From Streptomyces aurantiacus (GTDB lineage: Bacteria; Actinomycetota; Actinomycetes; Streptomycetales; Streptomycetaceae), in contig NZ_CP114283.1 of NCBI RefSeq assembly GCF_027107535.1, positions 1,364,001-1,428,000 of the forward strand: DNA of 64,000 bases. The letters are read 5' to 3'. The translations under genes and the position numbers were made by a program. The notes below the pieces were generated by a model that was given only the letters and a program-made list of their open reading frames with translations, made no database searches and was not told the DNA's origin. Below are positions 42,386 to 51,721 of the stretch, in pieces; positions within the stretch are counted from its first letter, which is position 1; every line of letters begins with the position of its first letter.

Positions 42386-43071
42386 GCTGATCGCGGCATT
42401 CGCGAATGCCTGCCTTCCACGGTGCGATACTCAACTCGTCCCGCTCGGTGGCTTTCCGGACTGAACCTGCACTCTTCAGCCAATGCGGTGAAGCAGCAGG
42501 GTTGGCCCCGGCCAGGACGTGTCTGACCGAAGGGAACCCGCCCTCGGCGATCCGGGCACATCGGCGGCTGCAAGCCGGACTTGCTAATGCAGAGCCTGCT
42601 CCTCGGTCGCCAACCGCCGCAACAGGTTCACCTCATTTCCCGGCAAGGTGAAACTCACTCCAACCGCCCGAGGTGACTCGCACTACTGAAGGTTCCTGTC
42701 GGATCGGCGGTCAAGACGGGGAGCCGATCGACACACGCAAATGGCTCGAGCGTTGCAAGCGGAGATAAAACTGGAAGGGGGAGGTCACCTGTCCGCAGAG
42801 GCGCGGGCCAGCGATGTTGAATCCAGCCAGGTTGTGATCAGCAGAGGAAACGGGTCATGCCTGGAGGGCGTGACACAGCCTGGCGATTTTCATGCATTAC
42901 CCCTGGTTGGCGGCCTACTTCTTTGAGTAACGTTGCGTATCAGGCACAGATGCGAGGCATCGTCAATTGAGCCAATTTCCCGTCTTGCTCTGGAATCGCA
43001 CGTAACCCGCATGATCTGCTTGCCAGCAGCAAGGTCGATTCACCTTGTCGTGAGAAACGAAAGGTATAGAC
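42386..43071. other. 686-bp intergenic region of lower GC, no supported gene
   Basis: It contains a perfect 16-bp palindrome at 42395-42410, then sequence of atypical composition up to the small secreted protein gene. Several short frames exist but none has a ribosome-binding site plus coding bias. The composition shift from the clp and val genes suggests a past insertion. Confidence 0.5.
42395..42410. promoter_or_regulatory. 16-bp perfect palindrome GGCATTCGCGAATGCC
   Basis: Self-complementary with no loop, so a protein-binding site is more likely than an RNA hairpin. It lies just beyond the clpX terminator. Regulator unknown. Confidence 0.45.
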
Positions 43072-43344
43072 ATGAAGCTTAAGCATATCGTGGCGTCATT
43101 GAGTGTGACTGCGGCGGCGGGGGTAATGCCGCTGGTGACAGCCACGGTGGCGCAGGCAGACCAAGTCGCTTGCGTCAACTATATAGCGAGCAAAGGCTAC
43201 GTGGTCGGTCCCAAAGTGAGGGCTGCATGCAACTATGATGCTCTCACCAATCCGGGTAGATACCCCAATCCCTACTGTCTCCTTGGGCTCGCGCAAGCGG
43301 GGGTCAGTGGGGCGCATTCACAGCCAGCATGCACTCGCGCCTGA
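43072..43344 (+). CDS. Small secreted Cys-containing protein, 90 aa
   Basis: Begins with a Sec signal peptide, MKLKHIVASLSVTAAAGVMP then LVTATVAQA, with likely cleavage after AQA (about residue 29). The mature part of about 60 residues has four Cys (ACVNY, ACNYD, YCLLG, ACTRA), able to form two disulfides. Codon use is less GC-biased than neighbours, suggesting recent acquisition. GAAAGG lies seven bases before the ATG. The function is unrecognised; small secreted disulfide proteins can be toxins, inhibitors or signals. A perfect 21-bp terminator stem follows. Confidence 0.78.
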   Translation: MKLKHIVASLSVTAAAGVMPLVTATVAQADQVACVNYIASKGYVVGPKVRAACNYDALTNPGRYPNPYCLLGLAQAGVSGAHSQPACTRA

Positions 43345-43394
43345 TTGCAGTGAGAATGTGAAAGCCTGAGTAGCGCAGATTTTTATGCTGACGA

Positions 43395-43440
43395 GCGGCG
43401 ATAGGGTGCTCAGCGAAATCGCTGAGCACCCTATCGCCGC
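43395..43440. terminator. Bidirectional terminator, 21-bp perfect stem
   Basis: Positions 43395-43415 and 43420-43440 are perfect inverse complements with loop aaat, between the small secreted protein (+) and the Q/P/G-rich protein (-). Confidence 0.9.
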
Positions 43441-43455
43441 TAGCAAGATGCGATT

Positions 43456-44397
43456 CTAGATCTTGACGCGGACCTCTTCGCGGACCTTGGCGGTGGTCTC
43501 GGCAACCTCCGAGGGAACCGAGCCCTTGCCCGCAGCGACATCGGAGAACTCCATGGGCATCACAAAGCCGAGAGTGCTGTGGTCGCCCCAGACGCAGTAC
43601 GTCACGTTCATCTCTTTGGGCTCACCCGCGGCGCCGCCGCCGTTGTCCACCTTGGCCTCCTGGCACTTCAGGACGGCGCCCTCCAGCGAACTCGGCGTGT
43701 ACGCCTTCGGGCTGCCGGTGAAGGTGACGTCCTCGTCCTTGGAGTCCTTCTTCATAAAGGCGAAGAACCCGTCGACGGCCTTCTCTGGGTCCTTGATGTC
43801 GCCGTACACACCGCCGAAGGAGATCATCTTGCCTGCCAGCGGGTTGTCCTTGTCTCCCGACTGGTAAGTGGCGCTCACGTCCTTGGGGTTCTTCACGCCC
43901 CAGGAAGCGGCGTCCTTCAGGTCCGACTTGGTCATGCCGTCCGAGGCGCCGTCGGCCTTCTTGTACTCGCCGAGCACCGTCGCCGGAGTCGTCAGCTTGT
44001 GCGGGCCGTCGTCCGCGACGTCCGAGGAGCCGCCGCTGCCGCTGCCGACGACGAAGTACGCGCCGACGGCTACGGCGGCCACGACCGCCACCGCGCCGAT
44101 GATGAGGCCGGTCTTCTTCTTGCCCCCGCCGGGAGCCGGCGGCATCGGGGCACCGTACGGGGCGCCGGGAGGCTGCTGGCCGTACGGAGGCTGCTGGCCG
44201 TAGCCGGGCTGCTGCGGAGGAACCCCGGGAGGGGTCTGCTGCGGGTACCCGTAGCCCGGCTGCTGGCCGGGCGCCTGCTGCGGGTATCCGTAGCCGGGCT
44301 GGGGGGCCTGCGGCTGCTGGCCGTAAGGACCCGGCTGACCGTACGGTCCGGGCTGCTGGGGCTGCCCGCCGTACGGGCCCGGCTGGTTGTAGCTCAT
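43456..44397 (-). CDS. Membrane-anchored protein with Gln/Pro/Gly/Tyr-rich cytoplasmic N-terminus
   Basis: Protein of 313 residues. The first 105 residues are a disordered repeat of PGPYGQQPQ and GYGYPQQ type units. A KKK stop and one membrane helix follow (TGLIIGAVAVVAAVAVGAYFVVG, about 112-134), then an extracytoplasmic domain of about 180 residues (KLTTPATVLGEYKKADG ... VAETTAKVREEVRVKI) with one Cys pair. The layout is common in Streptomyces membrane-anchored proteins of unknown function. The ATG at 44397 has GGAGGGG about ten bases upstream. Divergent from valS. Confidence 0.85.
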   Translation of the reverse strand: MSYNQPGPYGGQPQQPGPYGQPGPYGQQPQAPQPGYGYPQQAPGQQPGYGYPQQTPPGVPPQQPGYGQQPPYGQQPPGAPYGAPMPPAPGGGKKKTGLIIGAVAVVAAVAVGAYFVVGSGSGGSSDVADDGPHKLTTPATVLGEYKKADGASDGMTKSDLKDAASWGVKNPKDVSATYQSGDKDNPLAGKMISFGGVYGDIKDPEKAVDGFFAFMKKDSKDEDVTFTGSPKAYTPSSLEGAVLKCQEAKVDNGGGAAGEPKEMNVTYCVWGDHSTLGFVMPMEFSDVAAGKGSVPSEVAETTAKVREEVRVKI

Positions 44398-44521
44398 TCC
44401 TGGGTTCCCCTCCAGATGCTTATGTGTTCCGAACATCCTGACCCAAGGGACCGGCGGCCGGAGCATCGGGGCTCTCACCGTTACCAAGTAATCGAGTTTC
44501 AGAGCGAGCCTGTGACACCTC

Positions 44522-44527
44522 TAAACT
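44522..44527 (+). promoter_or_regulatory. -10 element (TAAACT) for a leaderless valS transcript
   Basis: TAAACT ends 6 bases before the valS GTG and no Shine-Dalgarno lies between, placing the start point at the start codon. No T-box leader is present. Confidence 0.5.
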
Positions 44528-44533
44528 GAGTGG

Positions 44534-47164
44534 GTGACCGACAACGCTCAGCAGCAGCCGCCAGCCAACACCCCCGAACTGCCGACCCAGTACGCGCCGG
44601 CCGAGGTAGAGGGGAAGCTGTACGAGCGCTGGGTCGAACGGGGTTACTTCACCGCCGACGCGAACAGCGACAAGCCTCCGTACACCATCGTCATCCCGCC
44701 GCCGAACGTCACCGGCAGCCTCCACCTGGGCCACGCCTTCCAGCACACGCTGATGGACGCGCTGACCAGGCGCAAGCGCATGCAGGGGTACGAGGCGCTG
44801 TGGCTGCCCGGCATGGACCACGCGGGTATCGCCACGCAGAACAAGGTCGAGCAGCAGCTCGCCGAGGAGGGCAAGTCGCGGCACGACCTCGGGCGCGAGG
44901 ACTTCGTCGAGCGCGTCTGGCAGTGGAAGGAGGAGTACGGCGGCAAGATCCTGGGGCAGATGCGGCGCCTCGGCGACGGCGTCGACTGGGACCGCGAGCG
45001 GTTCACCATGGACGAAGGGCTGTCCAAGGCCGTCCAGACCATCTTCAAGAAGCTGTACGACGACGAGCTGATCTACCGCGCCGAGCGCATCATCAACTGG
45101 TGTCCCCGCTGTCTGACGGCCATCTCCGACATCGAGGTCGAGTACCAGGAGGACGACGGCGAGCTCGTCTCCATCAAGTACGGCGAGGGTGACGAGACGC
45201 TCGTCGTCGCCACCACCCGCGCCGAGACGATGCTCGGTGACACCGCCGTCGCCGTTCACCCCGACGACGAGCGCTACCGGCACCTCATCGGCAAGCGCAT
45301 CAAGCTCCCGCTGACCGACCGCACCATCCCGGTCGTCGCGGACACGCACGTCGACCCCGAGTTCGGCACGGGTGCCGTCAAGGTCACCCCCGCCCACGAC
45401 CCGAACGACTTCGCCATCGGCCGGCGCCACGGCCTGGAGTCGATCACCGTCATGGACGAGCGGGCGGTCATCACCGTCCACGGCCCCTTCCAGGGCCTCG
45501 ACCGCTACGAGGCACGCAGCGCCATCGTCGGCGCGCTGCGCTCGCAGGGCCGGATCGTCGCCGAGAAGCGTCCGTACGTCCACAGCGTCGGGCACTGCTC
45601 GCGCTGCCGGACCACCATCGAGCCGCGGCAGTCCCTGCAGTGGTGGGTCAAGGTCGGCCCGCTCGCGCAGGCCGCCGGTGACGCGGTCCGCGACGGCCGG
45701 GTGAAGATCCACCCCGAGGACATGTCGAAGCGGTACTTCGACTGGGTCGACAACCTCAACGACTGGAACATCTCGCGTCAGCTGTGGTGGGGCCACCGGA
45801 TCCCGATCTGGTACGGCCCGGACGGCGAGACGGTCTGCGTCGGCCCCGACGAGCAGCCGCCCGGCACGGAGGCCGAGGGATGGCGGCAGGACACCGACGT
45901 CCTCGACACGTGGTTCTCGTCCGGCCTGTGGCCGTTCTCCACGCTCGGCTGGCCCGAACAGACCCCGGACCTCAAGAAGTTCTACCCGACCGACGTCCTG
46001 CTCACCGGCCACGACATCATCTTCTTCTGGGTCGCCCGGATGATGATGTTCGGTCTGTACGCGATGGACGGCGAGGTCCCCTTCAAGACCATCGCCCTGA
46101 CCGGTCTGGTCCGTGACGAGCGCGGCAAGAAGATGTCGAAGTCGTTCGGCAACGTCGTCGACCCGCTCGACTGGATGGACGCGTACGGCTCCGACGCCGT
46201 CCGCTTCACCCTGGCCCGTGGCGCCAACCCCGGTACGGACGTGCCGATCGGCGAGGACTGGGTCCAGGCGTCCCGCAACTTCGCCAACAAGATCTGGAAC
46301 GCGACGCGGTTCGCCCTGATGAACGGCGCGACGGTCGAGGGGCCGCTTCCCGACCCGTCCGAGATGTCGGCGACGGACCGGTGGATCCTCTCCCGTCTCA
46401 ACAAGACGGTCGCCGAAGTGGACGCCTTCTACGACGACTTCCAGTTCGCGAAGCTCTCCGACACTCTGTTCCACTTCGCGTGGGGTGAGGTCTTCGACTG
46501 GTACGTCGAGCTGTCGAAGACGACGTTCATGGCGGGCGGCCAGGCCGCGGAGGTCAGAAAGCGGGTCCTCGGCGAGGTCCTGGACGTCACGCTGCGGCTG
46601 CTGCACCCGGTCGTCCCGTTCGTCACGGAGACGCTCTGGACGACCCTCACGGGTGGCGAGTCGGTCGTGATCGCGGACTGGCCGAAGGACAGTGGCTTCC
46701 GCGACAGCGGCGCCGAGCGGGAGATCGAGGCGCTTCAGCAGGTCATCACGGAGGTCCGCCGCTTCCGTGCCGACCAGGGGCTGCAGCCCGGCCAGCGGGT
46801 CCCGGCCAGGCTGACCCTCGACGGGACCGCCCTCGCCCCGCACGAGGCGGCCATCCGTCAGCTGCTGCGTCTCCAGCCCGAGGGTGACGCCTTCACGGCG
46901 ACGGCGACCCTGCCGGTCGCGGGCACGCAGGTCGCGCTCGACCTCTCGGGCACGATCGACGTGGCGGCCGAGCGCAAGCGCCTCGCGAAGGACCTCGCGG
47001 CGGCCGAGAAGGAGAAGGCCCAGGCGAACGCCAAGCTCGGCAACGAGGCGTTCCTCGCCAAGGCCCCGGACCAGGTCGTGGAGAAGATCCGCACGCGGCT
47101 CGCCAAGGCCGACGAGGACATCGCCCGTATCCAGGCCCAGCTGGCGGCGCTGCCGGAGGCGTAG
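44534..47164 (+). CDS. valS: Valyl-tRNA synthetase
   Basis: Class I aminoacyl-tRNA synthetase of 876 residues charging tRNA-Val. The HIGH-type motif is in [13 protein letters not shown] (about 55), followed by [10 protein letters not shown]. The editing domain has [17 protein letters not shown] and [44 protein letters not shown] and the KMSKS loop [10 protein letters not shown] follow. The C-terminus has an anticodon-binding domain and a Val-tRNA arm coiled coil ([24 protein letters not shown]). The GTG start has no ribosome-binding site; a TANNNT element 7 bases upstream suggests leaderless translation. Confidence 0.96.
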   Translation: MTDNAQQQPPANTPELPTQYAPAEVEGKLYERWVERGYFTADANSDKPPYTIVIPPPNVTGSLHLGHAFQHTLMDALTRRKRMQGYEALWLPGMDHAGIATQNKVEQQLAEEGKSRHDLGREDFVERVWQWKEEYGGKILGQMRRLGDGVDWDRERFTMDEGLSKAVQTIFKKLYDDELIYRAERIINWCPRCLTAISDIEVEYQEDDGELVSIKYGEGDETLVVATTRAETMLGDTAVAVHPDDERYRHLIGKRIKLPLTDRTIPVVADTHVDPEFGTGAVKVTPAHDPNDFAIGRRHGLESITVMDERAVITVHGPFQGLDRYEARSAIVGALRSQGRIVAEKRPYVHSVGHCSRCRTTIEPRQSLQWWVKVGPLAQAAGDAVRDGRVKIHPEDMSKRYFDWVDNLNDWNISRQLWWGHRIPIWYGPDGETVCVGPDEQPPGTEAEGWRQDTDVLDTWFSSGLWPFSTLGWPEQTPDLKKFYPTDVLLTGHDIIFFWVARMMMFGLYAMDGEVPFKTIALTGLVRDERGKKMSKSFGNVVDPLDWMDAYGSDAVRFTLARGANPGTDVPIGEDWVQASRNFANKIWNATRFALMNGATVEGPLPDPSEMSATDRWILSRLNKTVAEVDAFYDDFQFAKLSDTLFHFAWGEVFDWYVELSKTTFMAGGQAAEVRKRVLGEVLDVTLRLLHPVVPFVTETLWTTLTGGESVVIADWPKDSGFRDSGAEREIEALQQVITEVRRFRADQGLQPGQRVPARLTLDGTALAPHEAAIRQLLRLQPEGDAFTATATLPVAGTQVALDLSGTIDVAAERKRLAKDLAAAEKEKAQANAKLGNEAFLAKAPDQVVEKIRTRLAKADEDIARIQAQLAALPEA

Positions 47165-47185
47165 CCGTCCGGGCGAGTGTGTGTA

Positions 47186-47235
47186 CGCGCACCGAGGGCC
47201 CCGGAACCTGGTGGTTCCGGGGCCCTCGGTGCGCG
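47186..47235 (+). terminator. 23-bp perfect-stem terminator after valS
   Basis: Positions 47186-47208 and 47213-47235 are perfect complements with loop tggt, 21 bases after the valS stop. It separates valS from folC. Confidence 0.85.
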
Positions 47236-47350
47236 TGGGGCTGCCGCCGGTGCGTTCCGGAGGGTGCGGGCCGGTGGGGGCTGGTCGCGCGGTTCCCCGC
47301 GCCCCTTGAGAGGGCCGCGCCCTCCGCAGGGGGCTGTCCGTGCGGCTCCG

Positions 47351-47356
47351 TAGACT
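47351..47356 (+). promoter_or_regulatory. -10 element (TAGACT) for a leaderless folC transcript
   Basis: TAGACT ends 6 bases before the folC GTG with no Shine-Dalgarno between. The same geometry is seen at valS and at the CYTH-CHAD gene. Confidence 0.5.
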
Positions 47357-47362
47357 GGGGGT

Positions 47363-48886
47363 GTGAGTGAGCTCCCGCACGACAGCAGTGAGTCCGACCC
47401 GTACGACGCCTCGGATCCGTTCGACGAGATCGTCGAGGCGGAGACGGAGCGCGATCCCGATCTCGCCGTGATCGAGGCCGGCAGCCGCACCCTGCGCACG
47501 CAGGGCGGGCCGCCGCAGTCCGACATCCCCGGGCGCCCGGGGAACCCGGAGACCGACAAGGCGCTGCGCGAGGTGGAGGCCGAGCTCGCCACACGGTGGG
47601 GCGAGACCAAGCTGGAGCCGTCCGTGAGCCGGATCGCCGCGCTCATGGACGTGCTCGGCGAGCCGCAGCGGGCGTACCCCTCGATCCACATCACGGGGAC
47701 GAACGGCAAGACGTCCACGGCCCGCATGATCGAGGCGCTGCTCAGCGCCTTCGACCTGCGCACCGGGCGGTACACCTCGCCGCACGTCCAGTCGATCACC
47801 GAGCGGATCAGCCTGGACGGGGCGGCGATCTCCGCCGAGCGGTTCGTGGAGACGTACCGGGACATCCAGCCGTACGTCGAGATGGTCGACTCCCAGCAGG
47901 AGTTCCGCCTCTCCTTCTTCGAGGTGCTCACGGGCATGGCGTACGCGGCCTTCGCGGACACGCCCGTCGACGTGGCCGTCGTCGAGGTCGGGATGGGCGG
48001 AAACTGGGACGCCACGAACGTGATCGACGGCGATGTCGCCGTGGTGACCCCCATCGATCTGGACCACACGGACCGGCTCGGTACGACCCCGGGGGAGATC
48101 GCCACGGAGAAGGCCGGGATCGTCAAGCAGGACGCGACGGTGATCCTGGCCCAGCAGCCCGTCGACGCCGCCCAGGTGTTGCTCAAGAAGGCCGTCGAGG
48201 TCGATGCCACAGTCGCCCGCGAGGGGCTCGAGTTCGGCGTCGTGAGCCGCCAGGTCGCCGTCGGCGGGCAGCTGCTGACGCTCCGCGGTCTCGGCGGGGA
48301 GTACGAAGAGGTGTACATCCCGCTGCACGGGGCGTACCAGGCGCACAACGCGGCGGTGGCGCTCGCCGCCGTGGAGGCGTTCTTCGGCGTCGGGTCGCAG
48401 CGGCCGGAGCCGCTCGACATCGACACGGTCCGCAAGGCCTTCGCGGCGGTCGCCTCGCCGGGCAGGCTGGAGGTCGTGCGGCGGTCGCCGACCGTCGTCC
48501 TGGACGCCGCGCACAATCCGGCGGGTGCCCGGGCGACCGCCGAGGGGATCCGTGAGGTCTTCGACTTCAGCCGGTTGATCGGGATCGTCGGGGCGAGCGA
48601 GGACAAGAACGTACGAGGGCTGCTGGAGGCCTTCGAGCCGATCTTCACCGAGGTCGTGGTCACGCAGAACTCCAGCCATCGGGCGATGGACGCGGACGCG
48701 CTCGCCGCTGTCGCCGTCGAGGTGTTCGGGGAGGACCGCGTGCAGGTCGAGCCCCGGCTGGACGACGCGCTGGAGGCCGCGATCACGCTGGCCGAGGAAG
48801 AGGCCGAGTACGCGGGCGGTGGTGTCCTCGTGACCGGTTCCGTCATCACGGTCGGCGAGGCCCGGCTGCTGCTGGGGAGGGGCTGA
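47363..48886 (+). CDS. folC: Folylpolyglutamate synthase / dihydrofolate synthase
   Basis: Cytoplasmic Mur-ligase-family enzyme of 507 residues that adds glutamate to dihydropteroate and folates. An acidic N-terminal extension (about 60 residues, SELPHDSSESDPYDASDPFDEI) precedes the catalytic part. Motifs are the P-loop HITGTNGKTSTARMI, TSPHVQSITERI, VEVGMGGNWDATNV (family GLGGRxDATN) and LDAAHNPAGARA in the C-terminal domain. The GTG at 47363 lacks a ribosome-binding site. Three bases separate it from the next gene, so folC and the DUF4233 gene are co-transcribed. Confidence 0.95.
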   Translation: MSELPHDSSESDPYDASDPFDEIVEAETERDPDLAVIEAGSRTLRTQGGPPQSDIPGRPGNPETDKALREVEAELATRWGETKLEPSVSRIAALMDVLGEPQRAYPSIHITGTNGKTSTARMIEALLSAFDLRTGRYTSPHVQSITERISLDGAAISAERFVETYRDIQPYVEMVDSQQEFRLSFFEVLTGMAYAAFADTPVDVAVVEVGMGGNWDATNVIDGDVAVVTPIDLDHTDRLGTTPGEIATEKAGIVKQDATVILAQQPVDAAQVLLKKAVEVDATVAREGLEFGVVSRQVAVGGQLLTLRGLGGEYEEVYIPLHGAYQAHNAAVALAAVEAFFGVGSQRPEPLDIDTVRKAFAAVASPGRLEVVRRSPTVVLDAAHNPAGARATAEGIREVFDFSRLIGIVGASEDKNVRGLLEAFEPIFTEVVVTQNSSHRAMDADALAAVAVEVFGEDRVQVEPRLDDALEAAITLAEEEAEYAGGGVLVTGSVITVGEARLLLGRG

Positions 48887-48889
48887 ACC

Positions 48890-49243
48890 GTGCGTACGCT
48901 CTGTGCTTCGACGCTGATCGGTGAGTTCTTCGTCATCGGGTTCGCCGGGCTCGTGGCGATGAAGGACCCCGACCTGTCCATGGCCACGGTCTGGACGGTG
49001 TGCGGGATCACGATGGTGCTGTGCCTGCTGCTGTGCGGGATGATCACGCGGCCGGGAGGCGTCCAGCTCGGCTGGGCCCTGCAGATCCTGCTGATCGCGA
49101 GCGGGTTCGTGGTGCCGGTGATGTTCTTCCTCGGTGCCGTCTTCGCCGCGCTGTGGTGGGCCTCGGTCCACTACGGGCGGAAGGTGGAGGAGGCGAAGGC
49201 GCGGTTCGCCGCGCAGGCTGAGGCCGGGGGTAACGCGGCATAG
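48890..49243 (+). CDS. DUF4233 small membrane protein
   Basis: Protein of 117 residues with four hydrophobic helices: LCASTLIGEFFVIGFAGLVAM, VWTVCGITMVLCLLLCGM, LGWALQILLIASGFVVPVMFFLGAVFAALWW. A charged tail follows. This is the DUF4233 family, found next to folC in actinobacteria. GGGGAGGGG at the folC end serves as its ribosome-binding site, with a GTG start four bases after the folC stop. The function is unknown; the constant linkage to folC and ndk hints at a link to folate or nucleotide metabolism. Confidence 0.88.
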   Translation: MRTLCASTLIGEFFVIGFAGLVAMKDPDLSMATVWTVCGITMVLCLLLCGMITRPGGVQLGWALQILLIASGFVVPVMFFLGAVFAALWWASVHYGRKVEEAKARFAAQAEAGGNAA

Positions 49244-49369
49244 GGCTCGCCCCCGCCACTGCGGTCCTTCCCGCGTCGGCCCGTATACACCTGACGCTGC
49301 GTAACACACACCCGGACACGCCCTGTAGCCTCGTCATCCGCACATCTGTGACCTGAAGGAGCCACCACC

Positions 49370-49783
49370 GTGAGCCAGCGCACCCTCGTCCTTCTCAAGC
49401 CCGATGCGGTCCGTCGTGGCCTGACCGGCGAGATCATCAGCCGTATCGAGCGCAAGGCCGGCTGGCAGATCACCGCGCTGGAGCTGCGCACGCTGGACCA
49501 GGACACGCTGGAGCAGCACTACGGAGAGCACAAGGGCAAGCCCTTCTACGAGCCGCTGGTCGCCTTCATGGCCTCCGGCCCGGTCGTGGCGCTGGTCGTC
49601 ACGGGCGAGCGTGTCATCGAGGGCGTACGGGCACTCGCGGGCCCGACCGACCCGATCGCCGCCGCCCCGGGCTCCATCCGTGGTGACTTCGGCGTGATCG
49701 TCCGGGAGAACCTGATCCACGCCTCCGACTCCGAGGAGTCGGCCGAGCGCGAGCTGAAGATCTTCTTCCCGGGCCTCGCGTAG
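49370..49783 (+). CDS. ndk: Nucleoside diphosphate kinase
   Basis: Cytoplasmic enzyme of 137 residues that transfers phosphate from NTPs to NDPs through phospho-His117 in ENLIHASDS. The conserved N-terminus RTLVLLKPDAVRRGL, FMASGPVVALV and GSIRGDFGV are all present. The GTG start has GAAGGAG eight bases upstream. TAGCCT at 49326-49331 is a plausible -10 with a leader of about 32 bases. Confidence 0.97.
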   Translation: MSQRTLVLLKPDAVRRGLTGEIISRIERKAGWQITALELRTLDQDTLEQHYGEHKGKPFYEPLVAFMASGPVVALVVTGERVIEGVRALAGPTDPIAAAPGSIRGDFGVIVRENLIHASDSEESAERELKIFFPGLA

Positions 49784-50204
49784 CGGTCGCGGTGACACAG
49801 GCCGGGACTTCTCCGCTTCACGCGAATCGGAGCGGCCCCGGCCCACGGCGCGCCGTCGGCCGGGCGCATCACCCGAATGGCGACGACGCGTGTGCCGGCC
49901 CGGGACCCGTTTCCGGACGGCGCCGGCGAGTGACTCGCGCGGGGCTGTGCCGGAGGGCCGCTCCCCGCGCCACTGCCAGGGCTCGGCCGGGCAGGTCCTC
50001 GAGCTCCGCCCGGCAGGGCCGGCGCCGACAAGCGCCGAATTCCCCCCAGCGCCTCCTAGTGCCGGGCTGCCCCGCAGGTCATCCCGCGCCCGACGCGCCC
50101 GTACGACCCGGTCATGAAGCGGCTGTGCCGACCCTTGAGGGCCGCCCCACGGGGCCCCCGAGCGAGCCGATTCCGCCCCGGCCGGCCCTGAGCGCGGCCC
50201 GGTG
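49784..50204. other. Intergenic region between ndk and the mreB promoter
   Basis: GC-rich with no supported gene. Several long shadow frames occur on both strands. I see no strong T-tailed terminator after ndk. Confidence 0.45.
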
Positions 50205-50233
50205 TTCGACCGTACGGGGCTCACCCCTAGGCT
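50205..50233 (+). promoter_or_regulatory. Putative mreB promoter (TTCGAC-17-TAGGCT)
   Basis: TTCGAC at 50205-50210 and TAGGCT at 50228-50233 have 17-base spacing. Transcription would begin near 50240, leaving a leader of about 280 bases that contains the palindrome at 50323. Confidence 0.5.
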
Positions 50234-50322
50234 GTACGAAAATCTTCTGAAGCCATGTCGGACAGGTAGGCGTCTGACCTGCGGTCTGCGCAGAATGGTG
50301 GCTGTCCGCTGGCATATGCGGT

Positions 50323-50352
50323 GCGATCGAGGGAACGCGTTCCCCCGATCGC
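50323..50352. promoter_or_regulatory. 30-bp near-perfect palindrome upstream of mreB
   Basis: gcgatcgagggaacg is followed directly by cgttcccccgatcgc: 14 of 15 positions pair, centred on ACGCGT with no loop. A loopless dyad suggests a dimeric regulator's operator rather than a terminator. It is about 170 bases before the mreB start. Confidence 0.6.
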
Positions 50353-50518
50353 CCGTCTCCACGAGCGAGGCGGCGCGTCATCTGGTGACAATGGCGAAGA
50401 CCCTCGCGCAGTGTTCGTGCAGGCGAGACTACGATGGAAGTCTTCACGTCACAGCGCTCACCCTCGCCGACCTAAAAAGCCATCAAAAGCTCCACTTGGG
50501 AAGGCCAGACGAATCCTG

Positions 50519-51550
50519 ATGGGGAACTCAATGTCGTTCATCGGCCGTGACATGGCTGTCGACCTCGGGACCGCCAACACGCTGGTGTACGTCAGGGGTC
50601 GCGGGATCGTACTCAACGAGCCGTCCGTCGTCGCGATCAACACCAACACCGGTGGAATTCTCGCCGTCGGCGCGGAAGCGAAGAAGATGATCGGGCGGAC
50701 CCCTGGCAACATCGTTGCCGTGCGTCCGCTGAGGGACGGCGTCATCGCCGACTTCGAGATCACCGAGCGCATGCTCCGCTACTTCATCCTGAAGATCCAC
50801 AAGCGGCGCTACCTTGCCCGTCCTCGCGTCGTCGTCTGTGTGCCCTCCGGTATCACAGGTGTCGAGCGTCGTGCCGTCATCGAAGCGTCGTCCCAGGCCG
50901 GGGCGCGCCAGGTGCACATCATCGAGGAGCCCATGGCCGCGGCCATCGGCTCCGGCCTGCCGGTCCACGAGGCCACGGGCAACATGGTGGTGGACATCGG
51001 CGGCGGTACCACGGAGGTAGCGGTCATCTCGCTCGGCGGCATCGTCACCGCCCAGTCCATCCGCGTCGCGGGCGACGAGCTGGACAACGCGATCATCCAG
51101 CACATCAAGAAGGAGTACTCGCTTCTTCTCGGTGAGCGGAGTGCCGAGCAGATCAAGATCACGATCGGTTCGGCGTACGACCTCGACAACGACGAACACA
51201 CCGAAATCCGTGGCCGGGACCTGGTGTCCGGGCTGCCCAAGACCGTCGTCATCTCCGCGGCCGAAGTACGCAAGGCCATCGAGGAGCCGGTCAACGCGAT
51301 CATCGACGCCGTGAAGACGACCCTCGACAAGTGCCCGCCGGAGCTCTCCGGCGACATCATGGACCGCGGAATCGTTCTGACCGGCGGCGGAGCCCTGCTG
51401 CGCGGCCTCGACGAGCGGCTGCGCCGTGAGACGGGCATGCCCATCCACATCGCCGAGGACCCGCTGGACAGCGTGGCGCTCGGCTCCGGCAAGTGCGTGG
51501 AGGAGTTCGAGGCGCTCCAGCAGGTGCTGGACGCCCAGCCGCGCAGATGA
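50519..51550 (+). CDS. mreB: Rod-shape/actin-like protein MreB
   Basis: Bacterial actin of 343 residues that organises lateral wall synthesis and, in Streptomyces, spore walls. [23 protein letters not shown] is the phosphate-1 loop, [18 protein letters not shown] the phosphate-2 loop and [18 protein letters not shown] the adenosine motif. ATG at 50519; a second ATG four codons in (50531) also fits. The upstream leader is long and contains a palindrome. It starts the mreB-mreC-mreD-mrdA-rodA cluster. Confidence 0.96.
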   Translation: MGNSMSFIGRDMAVDLGTANTLVYVRGRGIVLNEPSVVAINTNTGGILAVGAEAKKMIGRTPGNIVAVRPLRDGVIADFEITERMLRYFILKIHKRRYLARPRVVVCVPSGITGVERRAVIEASSQAGARQVHIIEEPMAAAIGSGLPVHEATGNMVVDIGGGTTEVAVISLGGIVTAQSIRVAGDELDNAIIQHIKKEYSLLLGERSAEQIKITIGSAYDLDNDEHTEIRGRDLVSGLPKTVVISAAEVRKAIEEPVNAIIDAVKTTLDKCPPELSGDIMDRGIVLTGGGALLRGLDERLRRETGMPIHIAEDPLDSVALGSGKCVEEFEALQQVLDAQPRR

Positions 51551-51721
51551 CGTAACTCTTCGATTCCGCCGTACGAGATGATCCCTTCTCGTACGGCGGA
51601 TCGTTGATATCGAGGCATAAGCTCCGCACAACACCCGCGGGTTCCGCCCTTCAGGGCTCTTCGGGACCCTGCTGGACGAGTCACAGACGACATTCCGACG
51701 AGGAAGGCACGGCCGCCGCAC

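Noticed and set aside
42741..42926. 61-codon frame downstream of clpX
   Set aside because: No convincing ribosome-binding site, no coding bias and no recognisable sequence.
44400..44533. T-box riboswitch ahead of valS
   Set aside because: There is no room for a leader: the promoter -10 lies 6 bases from the start codon and no T-box sequence is seen.
44420..49309. Very long minus-strand frame opposite valS and folC
   Set aside because: It is a product of G/C-rich third positions; the plus strand encodes unmistakable ValS and FolC.
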